A stretch of 6,665 nucleotides of DNA from an uncultured Bacteroidales bacterium (GTDB lineage: Bacteria > Bacteroidota > Bacteroidia > Bacteroidales > Paludibacteraceae). The stretch lies in assembly GCA_937891905.1 (NCBI GenBank), contig CALATT010000124.1, positions 1-6,665 on the forward strand, read 5' to 3'. Under the pieces are notes generated by a model, which was not told where the DNA came from, did no database searches, and was given only the letters and a program-made list of their open reading frames with translations. The translations under genes and the position numbers were made by a program. Positions 1-5,873 of the stretch are shown here, one piece after another. Numbering within the stretch: position 1 is the first letter of the stretch; each line of letters begins with the position of its first letter.

Positions 1-168
1 AATGATCCCAACGGTTCCGAGACCAATGGCTTGCAGAACTATGACGATCTGTATGCCGATGTCCTGGAGTGGGTACGCCAGCTGAACGCCGATATCAAGT
101 GGGAGGCCAATCCTAAGGCCATCGCTCAGACCGCTGTCTTGCTCTTCCGTTCCACGGAGGTGGCGTGA
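1..168 (+). CDS. C-terminal 55 residues of an unrecognised protein (start outside window)
   Basis: The reading frame beginning at base 1 is open for 55 codons and stops with TGA at 166-168. The visible sequence is rich in Asp, Asn and Trp (for example YDDLYADVLEWVRQLNADIK) and looks helical towards the end. I recognise no domain. The stop shares its final A with the ATG of the next gene (TGATG), so the two are probably translationally coupled and in one operon with the clamp-loader gene. The Shine-Dalgarno of that next gene (GGAGG, 156-160) lies inside this frame. A DNA-metabolism role is possible from position alone, but nothing in the residues proves it. Confidence 0.7.
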   Translation, partial: NDPNGSETNGLQNYDDLYADVLEWVRQLNADIKWEANPKAIAQTAVLLFRSTEVA

Positions 169-983
169 TGGTCGGACAAAAATCAATCTTGGACAATGTC
201 GATTACTGGATTAAGACCGACACGGTTCCTCGATTCATGATTGTCAGCGGCGCTAAGGGTAGCGGCAAAACAACTCTGGCGAAAGAAATTGCTCGTCGTA
301 TGCGAGCTTATCTCGTAGAGTGCGAGTTGTCTGTAGACGCCGTTCGTGAAGCTGTCAAGAACTGCTACAAATGCGCTGGCACCACCGTGTATCTGTTCAG
401 AGACGCTGACAAGATGTCAACAGCGGCAAAGAACGCCATGCTGAAGATTACAGAGGAGCCTCCTCGCCAGGCACACTTCATCGTCACTGTGCAGAATGGC
501 GAGAATATGCTGGAAACTCTCAGAAGTCGTGCGACCAACATTCAGATGGTTCCTTATTCCTCTGACGAGCTGGATTTGTTCTATCACGATTACACTCTGA
601 AGAAAAACAGAGCGATTCGTGATATATGCGAAGTTCCAGGCATGATGCTGGAGATGGAGAAAATCGATGTGGAAGAACTCATGGACTTCTGCAACACGAT
701 TATCAACAACATTCAGAAAGTCACCGGCGTCAACGCTTTCAAGATTGTTCAGCGAATTAAGATCAAGGAGGACGGCAACGGATACGATCCTGATCTCTTC
801 TTCCATTGTATGAAGTATGCGCTCATGCAGTTGATTATCGACAGTAATGCGGATCCGGAGTATCAGGTACGATTAGCTCGAATGCTGAGAGCCACCATCA
901 AGTATCATCAAGAGTTTAACATCACCGGAGTCAAGAAGGACGCTACTCTGGATATGTGGGTCCTGGAAATGAGGGAATGTTGA
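168..983 (+). CDS. Clamp-loader AAA+ subunit, DNA polymerase III delta-prime/DnaX-like
   Basis: A 271-residue AAA+ protein that should help open and load a sliding clamp on DNA for a replicative polymerase. The N-terminal half carries the clamp-loader signature in order: Walker A GAKGSGKT (residues 28-35), a Walker B-type strand ending FRDADKM (about 77-83), the family segment NAMLKITEEPP (89-99) and the SR pair (120-121) of the SRC sensor/arginine-finger motif, with Ala replacing Cys. After the Walker B Asp comes Ala rather than the catalytic Glu of DnaX, so the site resembles delta-prime although the P-loop is intact. The four-cysteine zinc module of cellular subunits is absent, and the protein is shorter than the usual 300+ residues. 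ATG 168 is preferred over GTG 165 because GGAGG at 156-160 is 7 bases upstream. A delta-like partner lies at 2516-3463. The family call is firm; delta-prime versus gamma is not. Confidence 0.88.
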   Translation: MVGQKSILDNVDYWIKTDTVPRFMIVSGAKGSGKTTLAKEIARRMRAYLVECELSVDAVREAVKNCYKCAGTTVYLFRDADKMSTAAKNAMLKITEEPPRQAHFIVTVQNGENMLETLRSRATNIQMVPYSSDELDLFYHDYTLKKNRAIRDICEVPGMMLEMEKIDVEELMDFCNTIINNIQKVTGVNAFKIVQRIKIKEDGNGYDPDLFFHCMKYALMQLIIDSNADPEYQVRLARMLRATIKYHQEFNITGVKKDATLDMWVLEMREC

Positions 984-985
984 TC

Positions 986-1402
986 ATGGATGACATCAAT
1001 ATTCGTATCTTGGAGCTCTTAGACGCTGATGCTCAGGGTAGAGTTATTATTTTACCTACGAAGGCTCAGGAACAGCGAGCTCTTGTAGAGAGAGCGTTGA
1101 ATATTCGACTCTTTGATTGGCAGGTTGCTTATATATGGGGAGATAGTTATTATCTTATGCCGGGCAGAGCTACAGGCAAGACTCTCGCCTCTGTGATTCG
1201 TCTCTGCTTGTCTGAAGGAGAGCCACTTCATATGTATCGGCAAGGTAAGGACTACCAGCTGTGTGACGAGTATCACGGTCCTGAATACCTCGATATTTTT
1301 CGGAAGTATGTGAGAGAGACCTACCACAAGTTACAGATGTGGGGCGGACTGAAGTTGAGAACAATTTATTTCAGTCCTGCCGAAGCTAAGGAGGTAAACT
1401 GA
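986..1402 (+). CDS. Small orphan P-loop protein with Q-motif-like and Walker A elements
   Basis: A 138-residue protein containing DWQVAYI (44-50) followed by YYLMPGRATGKT (55-66). This is the spacing seen at the start of terminase large subunits and SF2-type ATPases: an adenine-binding Q motif and then a GRxxGKT Walker A. Nothing like a Walker B (four hydrophobic residues then DE) or later helicase motifs follows before the stop, so this is either a nucleotide-binding module on its own or a relic of a larger ATPase. The C-terminal half is rich in Tyr and charged residues. I choose ATG 986, 2 bases after the upstream stop, with GAGGG at 971-975; in-frame ATG 977 lies too close to that site. 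It sits between two clamp-loader genes, so a link to DNA replication is possible but unproven. Confidence 0.75.
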   Translation: MDDINIRILELLDADAQGRVIILPTKAQEQRALVERALNIRLFDWQVAYIWGDSYYLMPGRATGKTLASVIRLCLSEGEPLHMYRQGKDYQLCDEYHGPEYLDIFRKYVRETYHKLQMWGGLKLRTIYFSPAEAKEVN

Positions 1403-1405
1403 GAC

Positions 1406-1555
1406 ATGACAGAACACTCATTTTTTATTAGCTACCGTGACTTCTACTCATTTTTTGATGACGCCAATCCGCAGAGAGGTGCATACTGCCGCAAGTCTCA
1501 GAAGAAGCGTAGGCTGAACAAGAGACGAGCCGGGGGTAGGAGGAAACGCAGATGA
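1406..1555 (+). CDS. 49-residue protein with an arginine/lysine-rich tail
   Basis: A short gene: ATG at 1406, TGA at 1553-1555, preceded by a strong Shine-Dalgarno (AAGGAGGT, 1388-1395). The first half is aromatic and polar (SFFISYRDFYSFFDD). In the last 21 residues 14 are Arg or Lys, ending GGRRKRR. Such a tail suggests nucleic-acid binding or charge neutralisation, but I recognise no family. The adjacent AGG AGG arginine codons (about 1538-1543) double as the Shine-Dalgarno of the next gene, whose ATG overlaps this stop (ATGA at 1552). The coding sequence also contains an 11-base direct repeat, ACTCATTTTTT, at 1416-1426 and 1446-1456. The signals and tight coupling make it a credible gene despite its size. 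Confidence 0.7.
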   Translation: MTEHSFFISYRDFYSFFDDANPQRGAYCRKSQKKRRLNKRRAGGRRKRR

Positions 1556-1845
1556 GCAAGGTTCTTAATATGCAGGTTACCGATGCGGGTTATCGATACA
1601 TTGGTCATTACCGTAAAGGAGAACTCAAAATGGTTCTTGAGGGTCGTGGTGTTGGATGCACCGTTTACCCGAAAGATGAGTTTAATTTAGTCAAGCTGTT
1701 TTTCGTATTCGGTATTGATTGCGAAGACGGTGTGATGTTGGAGAGTATCAAGGGAAAGGTATGTCGAGTCATTTTAGATGATGAACTCCGTCCTTGTAAG
1801 CTACAACACATCACCATAGATAGTATTGTATGGGAGGTGAAATAA
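1552..1845 (+). CDS. Unknown small phage protein, probably beta-rich
   Basis: A 97-residue protein starting at an ATG that overlaps the previous stop by 4 bases (ATGA), with AGGAGG 8 bases upstream. Alternating hydrophobic residues (KVCRVILDDELRP at about 69-81, ITIDSIVWEV near the end) suggest a mostly beta-strand fold. Three cysteines (36, 57, 71) plus C82 are scattered and do not form a clear zinc knuckle. There is no signal peptide or membrane segment. I do not recognise the family with confidence; small proteins of this look are common in the early and replication regions of phages of Gram-positive bacteria. It is followed after one base by the next gene, so it belongs to the same transcription unit. 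Confidence 0.8.
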   Translation: MSKVLNMQVTDAGYRYIGHYRKGELKMVLEGRGVGCTVYPKDEFNLVKLFFVFGIDCEDGVMLESIKGKVCRVILDDELRPCKLQHITIDSIVWEVK

Positions 1846-1846
1846 G

Positions 1847-2512
1847 ATGGATGCCACATTTGAAGAGTGCTACACTCGAGTTCTCACACTTCTTCGTCAT
1901 GCAAATTTTGTTACCATGCAGGATTTAGATGATAAGGTAAGGCTCGGTATGTTTTATCTTATGAAGATATATGGCCTCGGTTTCCGTCATTGTGTTAGAG
2001 GCAGTTGGGAATGGTTGGAGCTTAGTAAGGACAACGGACCCGGACTTAAGGCAAGTGATATAGAAGATATGCCGTACGATCCTGTCGTTTATGCGGAGCT
2101 CAAGAAAGCTCATGACTCAGGTATTATGCCGGAGGGTTTTGGAGGTAAGAAAAGCGAAGAACCTACTAAGAAGAAAACAGAAGACTGGGGATGGCTGTCT
2201 CCTACGGGCTTGTTTCTGGAATCGGAATGGGGAACTCATCTTGAGGCTGCTATGCACATCATTGAGCATCAGGGTTGGGAAGATGAATTTGACAAGTGGT
2301 CTGAAGGTAATAAGGCCATGTGTCCTGAAAATGATTTCCTCTGTCAAGTCAAGGGCTATGTGTTGATACACAATCCTGGTATGGATGGCGGATACATTGT
2401 GACCAATGTTAAGCCTTTTACCAAGAAGCAGAGAGAATTCTTATACGATTATTTCCTCGCTAGAGGTAATAGAGGCCGTGCTGAGATGTATCTTAGAGGA
2501 GAGGAGGTGTAG
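1847..2512 (+). CDS. Two-domain phage protein of unknown function with a WLSPTG...EWGTH C-terminal domain
   Basis: A 221-residue protein beginning one base after the upstream stop, with GGGAGGTGA at 1832-1840. The N-terminal part (1-60) looks helical and Trp/Leu-rich. A charged linker of Gly, Lys, Glu and Pro (about 98-113) follows. The C-terminal part contains WLSPTGLF (116-123), EWGTH with AAMHIIE (127-140), GYVLIHNPG (170-178) and a final helix, FTKKQREFLYDYFLARGN (191-208). From memory, this combination recurs in small phage and prophage proteins of Gram-positive bacteria with no assigned function. No catalytic residues are obvious. The linker suggests two separately folding units. Its place directly before the delta-subunit gene hints at a replication-region role, but only by context. 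Confidence 0.85.
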   Translation: MDATFEECYTRVLTLLRHANFVTMQDLDDKVRLGMFYLMKIYGLGFRHCVRGSWEWLELSKDNGPGLKASDIEDMPYDPVVYAELKKAHDSGIMPEGFGGKKSEEPTKKKTEDWGWLSPTGLFLESEWGTHLEAAMHIIEHQGWEDEFDKWSEGNKAMCPENDFLCQVKGYVLIHNPGMDGGYIVTNVKPFTKKQREFLYDYFLARGNRGRAEMYLRGEEV

Positions 2513-2515
2513 ACT

Positions 2516-3463
2516 ATGAAGTTACCTGATTTACAGAAGCAGATTGTATCCAAGAATATTGATCATGTACTCCTGTTATTCGGAGAAGAGGTCGCGATCA
2601 TGGATATCTATCTAGATAAGATATATAAAGCCACAGGTGGCGATGTGCTCAGATTTGACTCTGTGAAAGAGGCATACGCAAAGCTCGTGCAACGCCGCAT
2701 TACAACCGGTGGCTCTCGCGTGTTCGTGGTGCGAGATGACAAGGACTTCTTTAAGGCGGATAAAGAATGGGGCAAGGTGTTTACAGCCGCAGAGAGCGGC
2801 GCAGACTACCTTATTCTCATCTACTCTACAATGGATCGCCGCAGTAAGTTCTACAAGCAAAACCAGGAGAGGCTGTGTGAGTTCGAAAAGCTCAGTTCCT
2901 CTGTGTTGGCTGGGTATATCAATAAGCTCCTGCCGGGTATGAGTGCCGCAGAAACAGAGCAATTCGCTCAGGTATGCGAATGCGGTTATAGTCGCATTTT
3001 GCTGGAAGCCAATAAGGTACAGCACTATGCGAAAGTGAGTCGTTTGGAATACGGCCAAGCATTCCGAGAGCTCTTAAAGCAAGGTGTCATTTATCAGCCT
3101 ATCGGCGATATCACTTTCCTGTTCACGGATGCTATCCTGACCCGGAATAAGCGAGACACCGCCAAGTACCTGTTGCAGGCTAACGCAATCGGCGAGAGCG
3201 AGATTCTTACGCTGTCTGTCCTGTATAACGGATTCAAGCAGATTCTGATGGTACAAGGGTTAGGTAGTGATCAGTCCGAGCCTTGCAAGCGCACAGGGCT
3301 GACACCTTGGCAGGTTAAGATGGCCAAGGAGAAGCAAGGACATTATTCTATAGCTGAGCTCGTAAATGCTCTTAAGGTCATTCGTTTCGTAGAGAAAGGA
3401 ATTAAGACCGGAGCTATCGACGCAGATGTAGCTGTGGAATATGTCATTGTCAATATTATGTAA
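2516..3463 (+). CDS. holA: DNA polymerase III delta subunit-like clamp loader (HolA-like)
   Basis: A 315-residue protein resembling bacterial HolA along its whole length, close to the usual size of about 330. Family features in order: the LLFGEE segment near the N terminus (about 20-25); VFVVRDDKDFFK (69-80); a YLILIYSTMDRRSKFYK stretch; the helical middle region AGYINKLLPG; IGDITFLFTDAIL (about 197-209); the C-terminal collar segment GESEILTLSVLYNGFKQIL; and a closing AVEYVIVNIM. There is no Walker A, as expected: delta does not hydrolyse ATP but binds and opens the clamp. ATG 2516 is 3 bases after the upstream stop, with GAGGAGGTG at 2501-2509. It probably partners the AAA+ protein at 168-983. 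The symbol is by family resemblance; the protein is a phage homologue, not the host gene. Confidence 0.88.
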   Translation: MKLPDLQKQIVSKNIDHVLLLFGEEVAIMDIYLDKIYKATGGDVLRFDSVKEAYAKLVQRRITTGGSRVFVVRDDKDFFKADKEWGKVFTAAESGADYLILIYSTMDRRSKFYKQNQERLCEFEKLSSSVLAGYINKLLPGMSAAETEQFAQVCECGYSRILLEANKVQHYAKVSRLEYGQAFRELLKQGVIYQPIGDITFLFTDAILTRNKRDTAKYLLQANAIGESEILTLSVLYNGFKQILMVQGLGSDQSEPCKRTGLTPWQVKMAKEKQGHYSIAELVNALKVIRFVEKGIKTGAIDADVAVEYVIVNIM

Positions 3464-3489
3464 ACTTATACTAAGGAGGAAAAAATTAA

Positions 3490-3777
3490 ATGAAGGCAAC
3501 TGGAATTGTTCGTCAGGTGGATGATCTTGGAAGAGTTGTTATTCCGAAGGAGATCCGCAGAATGCTGGGTATCAACACTGGCGATCCTGTCGAATTCTAT
3601 GTAGAAAACGATGGTGTGATTGTCAAGCGGTACGATGCGGCAGGTGATATGGAGCAGGTCCTCGATCATTTGGAGAAGATTATTGAGTTCAAAGGCTCAC
3701 TGCTCGCTCCTGATCAGCAAGGCGCTCTTGTGGCTAAGCTCCAGGAGATGAAGTCTATCGTTAAGTCAACCAACTAA
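3490..3777 (+). CDS. AbrB/SpoVT-type transcriptional regulator
   Basis: A 95-residue protein whose first 48 residues match the SpoVT-AbrB swapped-hairpin DNA-binding domain: MKATGIVRQVDDLGRVVIPK, then EIRRMLGI with GDPVEFYVE, ending VKRY. This is very close to AbrB, Abh and SpoVT of Bacillus and Clostridia, which bind DNA as dimers or tetramers. The remaining 47 residues are predicted helical (MEQVLDHLEKIIEF, QGALVAKLQEMKSIV) and differ from the AbrB C-terminal domain, so they may be a phage-specific oligomerisation segment. AAGGAGG at 3473-3479 sets the ATG. The 26-base gap before it is one of the larger ones in the operon. Likely roles are control of phage genes or interference with host AbrB-family regulation; the target cannot be seen here. 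Confidence 0.93.
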   Translation: MKATGIVRQVDDLGRVVIPKEIRRMLGINTGDPVEFYVENDGVIVKRYDAAGDMEQVLDHLEKIIEFKGSLLAPDQQGALVAKLQEMKSIVKSTN

Positions 3778-3790
3778 GGAGAGTAATCAT

Positions 3791-4429
3791 ATGGATATTA
3801 AGGAAAAGATTAGGAACGATATTCGTCGACTGTTTCACGGCGCTGACCCTATGCGTTTTGCAGAAGATGCTCGTGTTGTCGAGTTGCCGTGTAGCACTTA
3901 TCTTCAGGTTGATCTGAGAGTTCCCACTCCCACAGAGGCAGCATATGAGATGTACTGCAACGGTCATTTTTGGCCCTACCCGGCTCCTCCTGCTCCGAAA
4001 AAAGAGCCCGCTAAGAAGGATCCTATGGAGCTTGTAGACTTCCTCAAGCCCACCAGAATTATCTACAGCGGTCCTAAGACTATCGTGTTCTGGCCCGACG
4101 GTACAAAGACTATTGTCAGCCTTATGGAAGGTCAGGAGCACGACGACTATACCGCATACTGCGCCGCAGTAGTTAAGAAGATGTTCGGCGCGACCCATAA
4201 GGCTAAAAAGTTCATCGAATCTGTAGCGGTGCGTCCTGAACCTAAGCCTAAGAAGGTCGAGGAGAAAGCACCCGCGGTTGAAGCTGAAGAGGCTGATGTT
4301 CCTGTAAAGCCTTGGGAGCAAGTAAGTACCATGCTCATGCCCGGTACAGAGGATCCTGACTGGGGCCGTAAACACTGGTGCCCTGACGCACCTGTACTTG
4401 CAGAGGAGGTTTCTGAAGATGATGTGTGA
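3791..4429 (+). CDS. Phage protein with a TIVFWPDGTKT core and low-complexity Pro/Lys/Glu linkers
   Basis: A 212-residue protein with AAGGAGA about 8 bases before ATG 3791. Residues 87-135 form a compact unit, PTRIIYSGPKTIVFWPDGTK and onward to AVVKKMFG. To my knowledge this TIVFW-DGTKT core with a following small helix recurs in phages of Gram-positive bacteria without a known function. It is flanked by disordered-looking stretches: PAPPAPKKEPAKKD (64-77) before it, and a Pro/Glu/Lys/Val-rich segment (about 148-174) after it. The C-terminal 40 residues hold WGRKHWCPDA and an acidic end. There is no signal peptide or membrane helix. It overlaps the next gene by 11 bases, suggesting coupled translation. 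Function unknown. Confidence 0.85.
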   Translation: MDIKEKIRNDIRRLFHGADPMRFAEDARVVELPCSTYLQVDLRVPTPTEAAYEMYCNGHFWPYPAPPAPKKEPAKKDPMELVDFLKPTRIIYSGPKTIVFWPDGTKTIVSLMEGQEHDDYTAYCAAVVKKMFGATHKAKKFIESVAVRPEPKPKKVEEKAPAVEAEEADVPVKPWEQVSTMLMPGTEDPDWGRKHWCPDAPVLAEEVSEDDV

Positions 4430-4640
4430 GGAAACTATTCGTCTTAAGGAGGAACGAGACTCGCTTGCTATGAAGTGCGAGGAACTCAATAGAGCACTCT
4501 GCTGTGAGCTGGAGAAGAACAAGAAATTGACAGACACCATAGAGAGTGGCGAAGCTATCAATAATGAACTTCGTGGAAGAGTTAGATTCCTTGAAGGCCA
4601 GATTGAGGCTTACCAGTATTGTATGAACTGTCGAAGATAG
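4419..4640 (+). CDS. Short coiled-coil protein of unknown function
   Basis: A 73-residue protein that is almost entirely helical and charged: IRLKEERDSLAMKCEELNRA, then LEKNKKLTDTIES and NNELRGRVRFLEGQIEAY. Leu, Ile and Val recur every three to four residues, as in a dimeric coiled coil. The end has a C-x2-C pair (CMNC) that might bind metal or form a disulfide. GAGGAGG at 4403-4409 is 9 bases before ATG 4419; the adjacent ATG 4422 is the alternative. The start lies 11 bases inside the previous gene, so translation is probably coupled. It could be an oligomerisation or scaffold factor; there is no family match from memory. Confidence 0.75.
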   Translation: MMCEETIRLKEERDSLAMKCEELNRALCCELEKNKKLTDTIESGEAINNELRGRVRFLEGQIEAYQYCMNCRR

Positions 4641-4653
4641 GAGGATTGTCGTA

Positions 4654-5145
4654 ATGGGTAAGATCACAAAAGTAATGAAGAGCCGTAAGGAGTACACCTG
4701 CGGCCGGTGCCGCAAGAAGATTGAAGTAGGCCAACCCTATCTGCGCGGCGACCTGAACTTCTCCAAGCCTGTCATTCGTTGCTGTAAGTGTGGACTGCAA
4801 CCGTGGGAGGTAACCACAAGCGATTATCAGCTGAGCGTCGGCGAAATCGTGTACCACTGGGACGAGAACAATGCTCCTGACGAAGCAGGTCGTGACAGCA
4901 TTGTAAGCGATCTGGAGGACATCAGAGATGATCTGCAAGGGCGACTGGACAATATGCCGGAAGGTCTTCAGCAAGGAGACGCTGGCCAGCTTTTACAGGA
5001 GCGCATCGATGCTCTGGAGTCCGCTATTTCTGATCTGGAGGACATCGACTTTGACGACGATTTCGATGACGATCTGAGTGATGAGGATCGTGAAGACCAG
5101 TATCGTGAAGCGATTGAATCCGCTCTTAGCAACATCGAGGTATAA
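4654..5145 (+). CDS. Zinc-finger protein with an acidic coiled-coil tail
   Basis: A 163-residue protein. The N-terminal domain has CGRC (C16, C19) and CCKC (C43-C46), giving a CxxC...CxxC zinc site with basic surroundings (KVMKSRKEYTCGRCRKKIEV), plausibly binding nucleic acid. From about residue 75 it becomes helical and strongly acidic, ending in a run of Asp (DFDDDFDDDLSDEDRED, about 132-148). The 15-base sequence GATCTGGAGGACATC occurs twice (4909-4923 and 5032-5046), encoding DLEDI in both helices, which suggests internal duplication of a helical unit. Acidic tails of this kind can mimic DNA or occupy a basic partner surface, but that is conjecture. AGGAGG at 4639-4644 supports the ATG. 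Confidence 0.85.
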   Translation: MGKITKVMKSRKEYTCGRCRKKIEVGQPYLRGDLNFSKPVIRCCKCGLQPWEVTTSDYQLSVGEIVYHWDENNAPDEAGRDSIVSDLEDIRDDLQGRLDNMPEGLQQGDAGQLLQERIDALESAISDLEDIDFDDDFDDDLSDEDREDQYREAIESALSNIEV

Positions 5146-5179
5146 AATATAAATTTGTGTAGGAAGAGGTGATTGATGT

Positions 5180-5425
5180 ATGGCTACTAGAACTCTCGCA
5201 TATGAGTGCCAATACTGTGGAGCTCTTAAGAGAACTAAGCTGATATGTGAGCGTCACGAGCTCACCTGTTTTCAGAATCCTAATGCTAAGAACTGTGTTC
5301 TGTGTGAGCATATGAGAACCGGCGCTAATGGGAAGGTGTGCTTCGTGACAGGCAAGCGGTGCTCAGTCGCCGTTAGTGCCAACTGCGAACATTTCGCAAG
5401 TAGGAGAGTAGAGCATGAACTGTAG
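5180..5425 (+). CDS. Small double zinc-site protein
   Basis: An 81-residue protein with two cysteine-rich blocks. The first is C10-x2-C13 followed by H26 and C30 (CQYCG...CERHELTC), like a C2HC finger. The second is C39-x2-C42 with C54, C61 and C69 (NCVLCEH...GKRC...NCEHF). The combined CxxC / HELTCFQNPNA arrangement is one I associate with phage zinc-finger proteins of unknown role. It starts at ATG 5180 after GAAGAGGTGAT; ATG 5176 just upstream is out of frame and stops after three codons. The 34-base AT-rich gap before it is the largest between the protein genes. It overlaps the next gene by 11 bases. RNA or DNA binding is plausible but unshown. Confidence 0.82.
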   Translation: MATRTLAYECQYCGALKRTKLICERHELTCFQNPNAKNCVLCEHMRTGANGKVCFVTGKRCSVAVSANCEHFASRRVEHEL

Positions 5426-5648
5426 AATCCTGTGTACCGAGCATATTCCAGTATTTCCTGAGTATCAACCAGTTGTGGGAGCCATATACGATGCGGTGTT
5501 CAGTCCTGCTACTAAGACATTCAGGACGAAGCGCGGCACAATGCGATATCAGAGTAAAGCGGAATTCGCAGTGGTTACTATTCGGGATAAACAGATCGTG
5601 CTTCGAGAAGGGGAGTTTAAGCTCGTGAAGGAGATAAAAGATGAGTGA
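5415..5648 (+). CDS. Unknown 77-residue phage protein
   Basis: A small protein with alternating hydrophobic residues (AEFAVVTIRD, QIVLREGEFKLVKEI) that suggest a beta-barrel or SH3-like fold in the second half, and a Pro/aromatic-rich first half (HIPVFPEYQPVVGAIYDAVF). There are two N-terminal cysteines (C3, C7), but no complete metal site. AGGAG at 5402-5406 lies 8 bases before the ATG, within the upstream gene. It overlaps its neighbours by 11 and 8 bases, as expected for coupled translation. I do not recognise the family. Confidence 0.75.
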   Translation: MNCRILCTEHIPVFPEYQPVVGAIYDAVFSPATKTFRTKRGTMRYQSKAEFAVVTIRDKQIVLREGEFKLVKEIKDE

Positions 5649-5826
5649 CTCTAAAGAATCAGTGAATCAAACCCATATTTGCAGGCGGTGCGGTAGAAAA
5701 CTCCGTAGTGAGGAAGCCAAGCGAAGAGGAATGGGGGCTGTGTGCTATCAGAAGTGGATTGCAGAGGACAATCATAAGAAATTATTTAAGATTCCCTCTT
5801 TACATTCATCGAAAGATAGTGTATAA
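5641..5826 (+). CDS. Small zinc-ribbon protein of DUF6011 type
   Basis: A 61-residue protein with ICRRCGRKLRSEEAKRRGMG followed by AVCYQKW: C14-x2-C17 and C35, spaced by the Gly-rich turn typical of the DUF6011-like zinc proteins common in phages (C-x2-CGR-x-L...GxGxxC). The fourth ligand may be H12 or lie outside the motif. The remaining 20 residues are basic and polar and probably disordered. It starts 8 bases inside the upstream gene, with AAGGAG at 5628-5633. Its last codons and stop coincide with the promoter of the tRNA operon: the -10 box TATAAT at 5822-5827 overlaps the TAA at 5824-5826, so the C terminus may be shaped by promoter constraint. Confidence 0.82.
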   Translation: MSDSKESVNQTHICRRCGRKLRSEEAKRRGMGAVCYQKWIAEDNHKKLFKIPSLHSSKDSV

Positions 5827-5827
5827 T
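5799..5827 (+). promoter_or_regulatory. Sigma-70/SigA-type promoter for the tRNA operon
   Basis: TTTACA (5799-5804, five of six matches to TTGACA) is followed by exactly 17 bases and then a perfect TATAAT (5822-5827). AT-rich sequence with A and T runs lies just upstream (about 5778-5795) and could act as an UP element. Transcription would begin near 5834, which is the first base of the 5' hairpin. The spacing, the downstream stable RNAs and its position at the end of the last protein gene all fit host-polymerase transcription of the tRNA cluster. This is the only near-consensus promoter I see in the window. Confidence 0.82.
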
Positions 5828-5833
5828 ACCGTC

Positions 5834-5855
5834 GAGGGTATTCCGTACTACCCTC
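5834..5855 (+). other. Hairpin at the predicted 5' end of the tRNA-operon transcript
   Basis: GAGGGTA (5834-5840) and TACCCTC (5849-5855) form a perfect 7-bp stem with an 8-base loop, TTCCGTAC. It begins where transcription is expected to start from the upstream promoter, so it would cap the primary transcript and could protect it from 5' decay. Loop bases TTCC could also pair with GGAA at 5858-5861, though the 2-base connector makes a pseudoknot strained. No U-run follows, so it is not a terminator. Confidence 0.55.
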
Positions 5856-5873
5856 CTGGAATGTTAAGCCTCA

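Noticed and set aside
3447..3472. TTGTCA and TATACT before the AbrB-like gene as a promoter
   Set aside because: The spacer is only 14 bases, too short for a sigma-70-type promoter. A weak extended or other-sigma promoter cannot be excluded.
3761..4561. Long open frame on the minus strand (266 codons)
   Set aside because: It lies fully opposite three well-supported + strand features with good Shine-Dalgarno sites. Its product is low in recognisable motifs and it has no convincing ribosome binding site.
5114..5154. AT-rich TATAAAATATAAAT before the gene at 5180 as a promoter
   Set aside because: The possible -35 boxes are either 21 bases away (TTGAAT) or a poor match at 16 bases (TTAGCA). 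There is too little support to annotate.
5834..5862. H-type pseudoknot (TTCC with GGAA) or a preQ1-like riboswitch at the transcript start
   Set aside because: The connector across the 7-bp stem would be only 2 bases, sterically poor, and the A-rich tail of preQ1-I aptamers is absent. No gene start follows that it could control.
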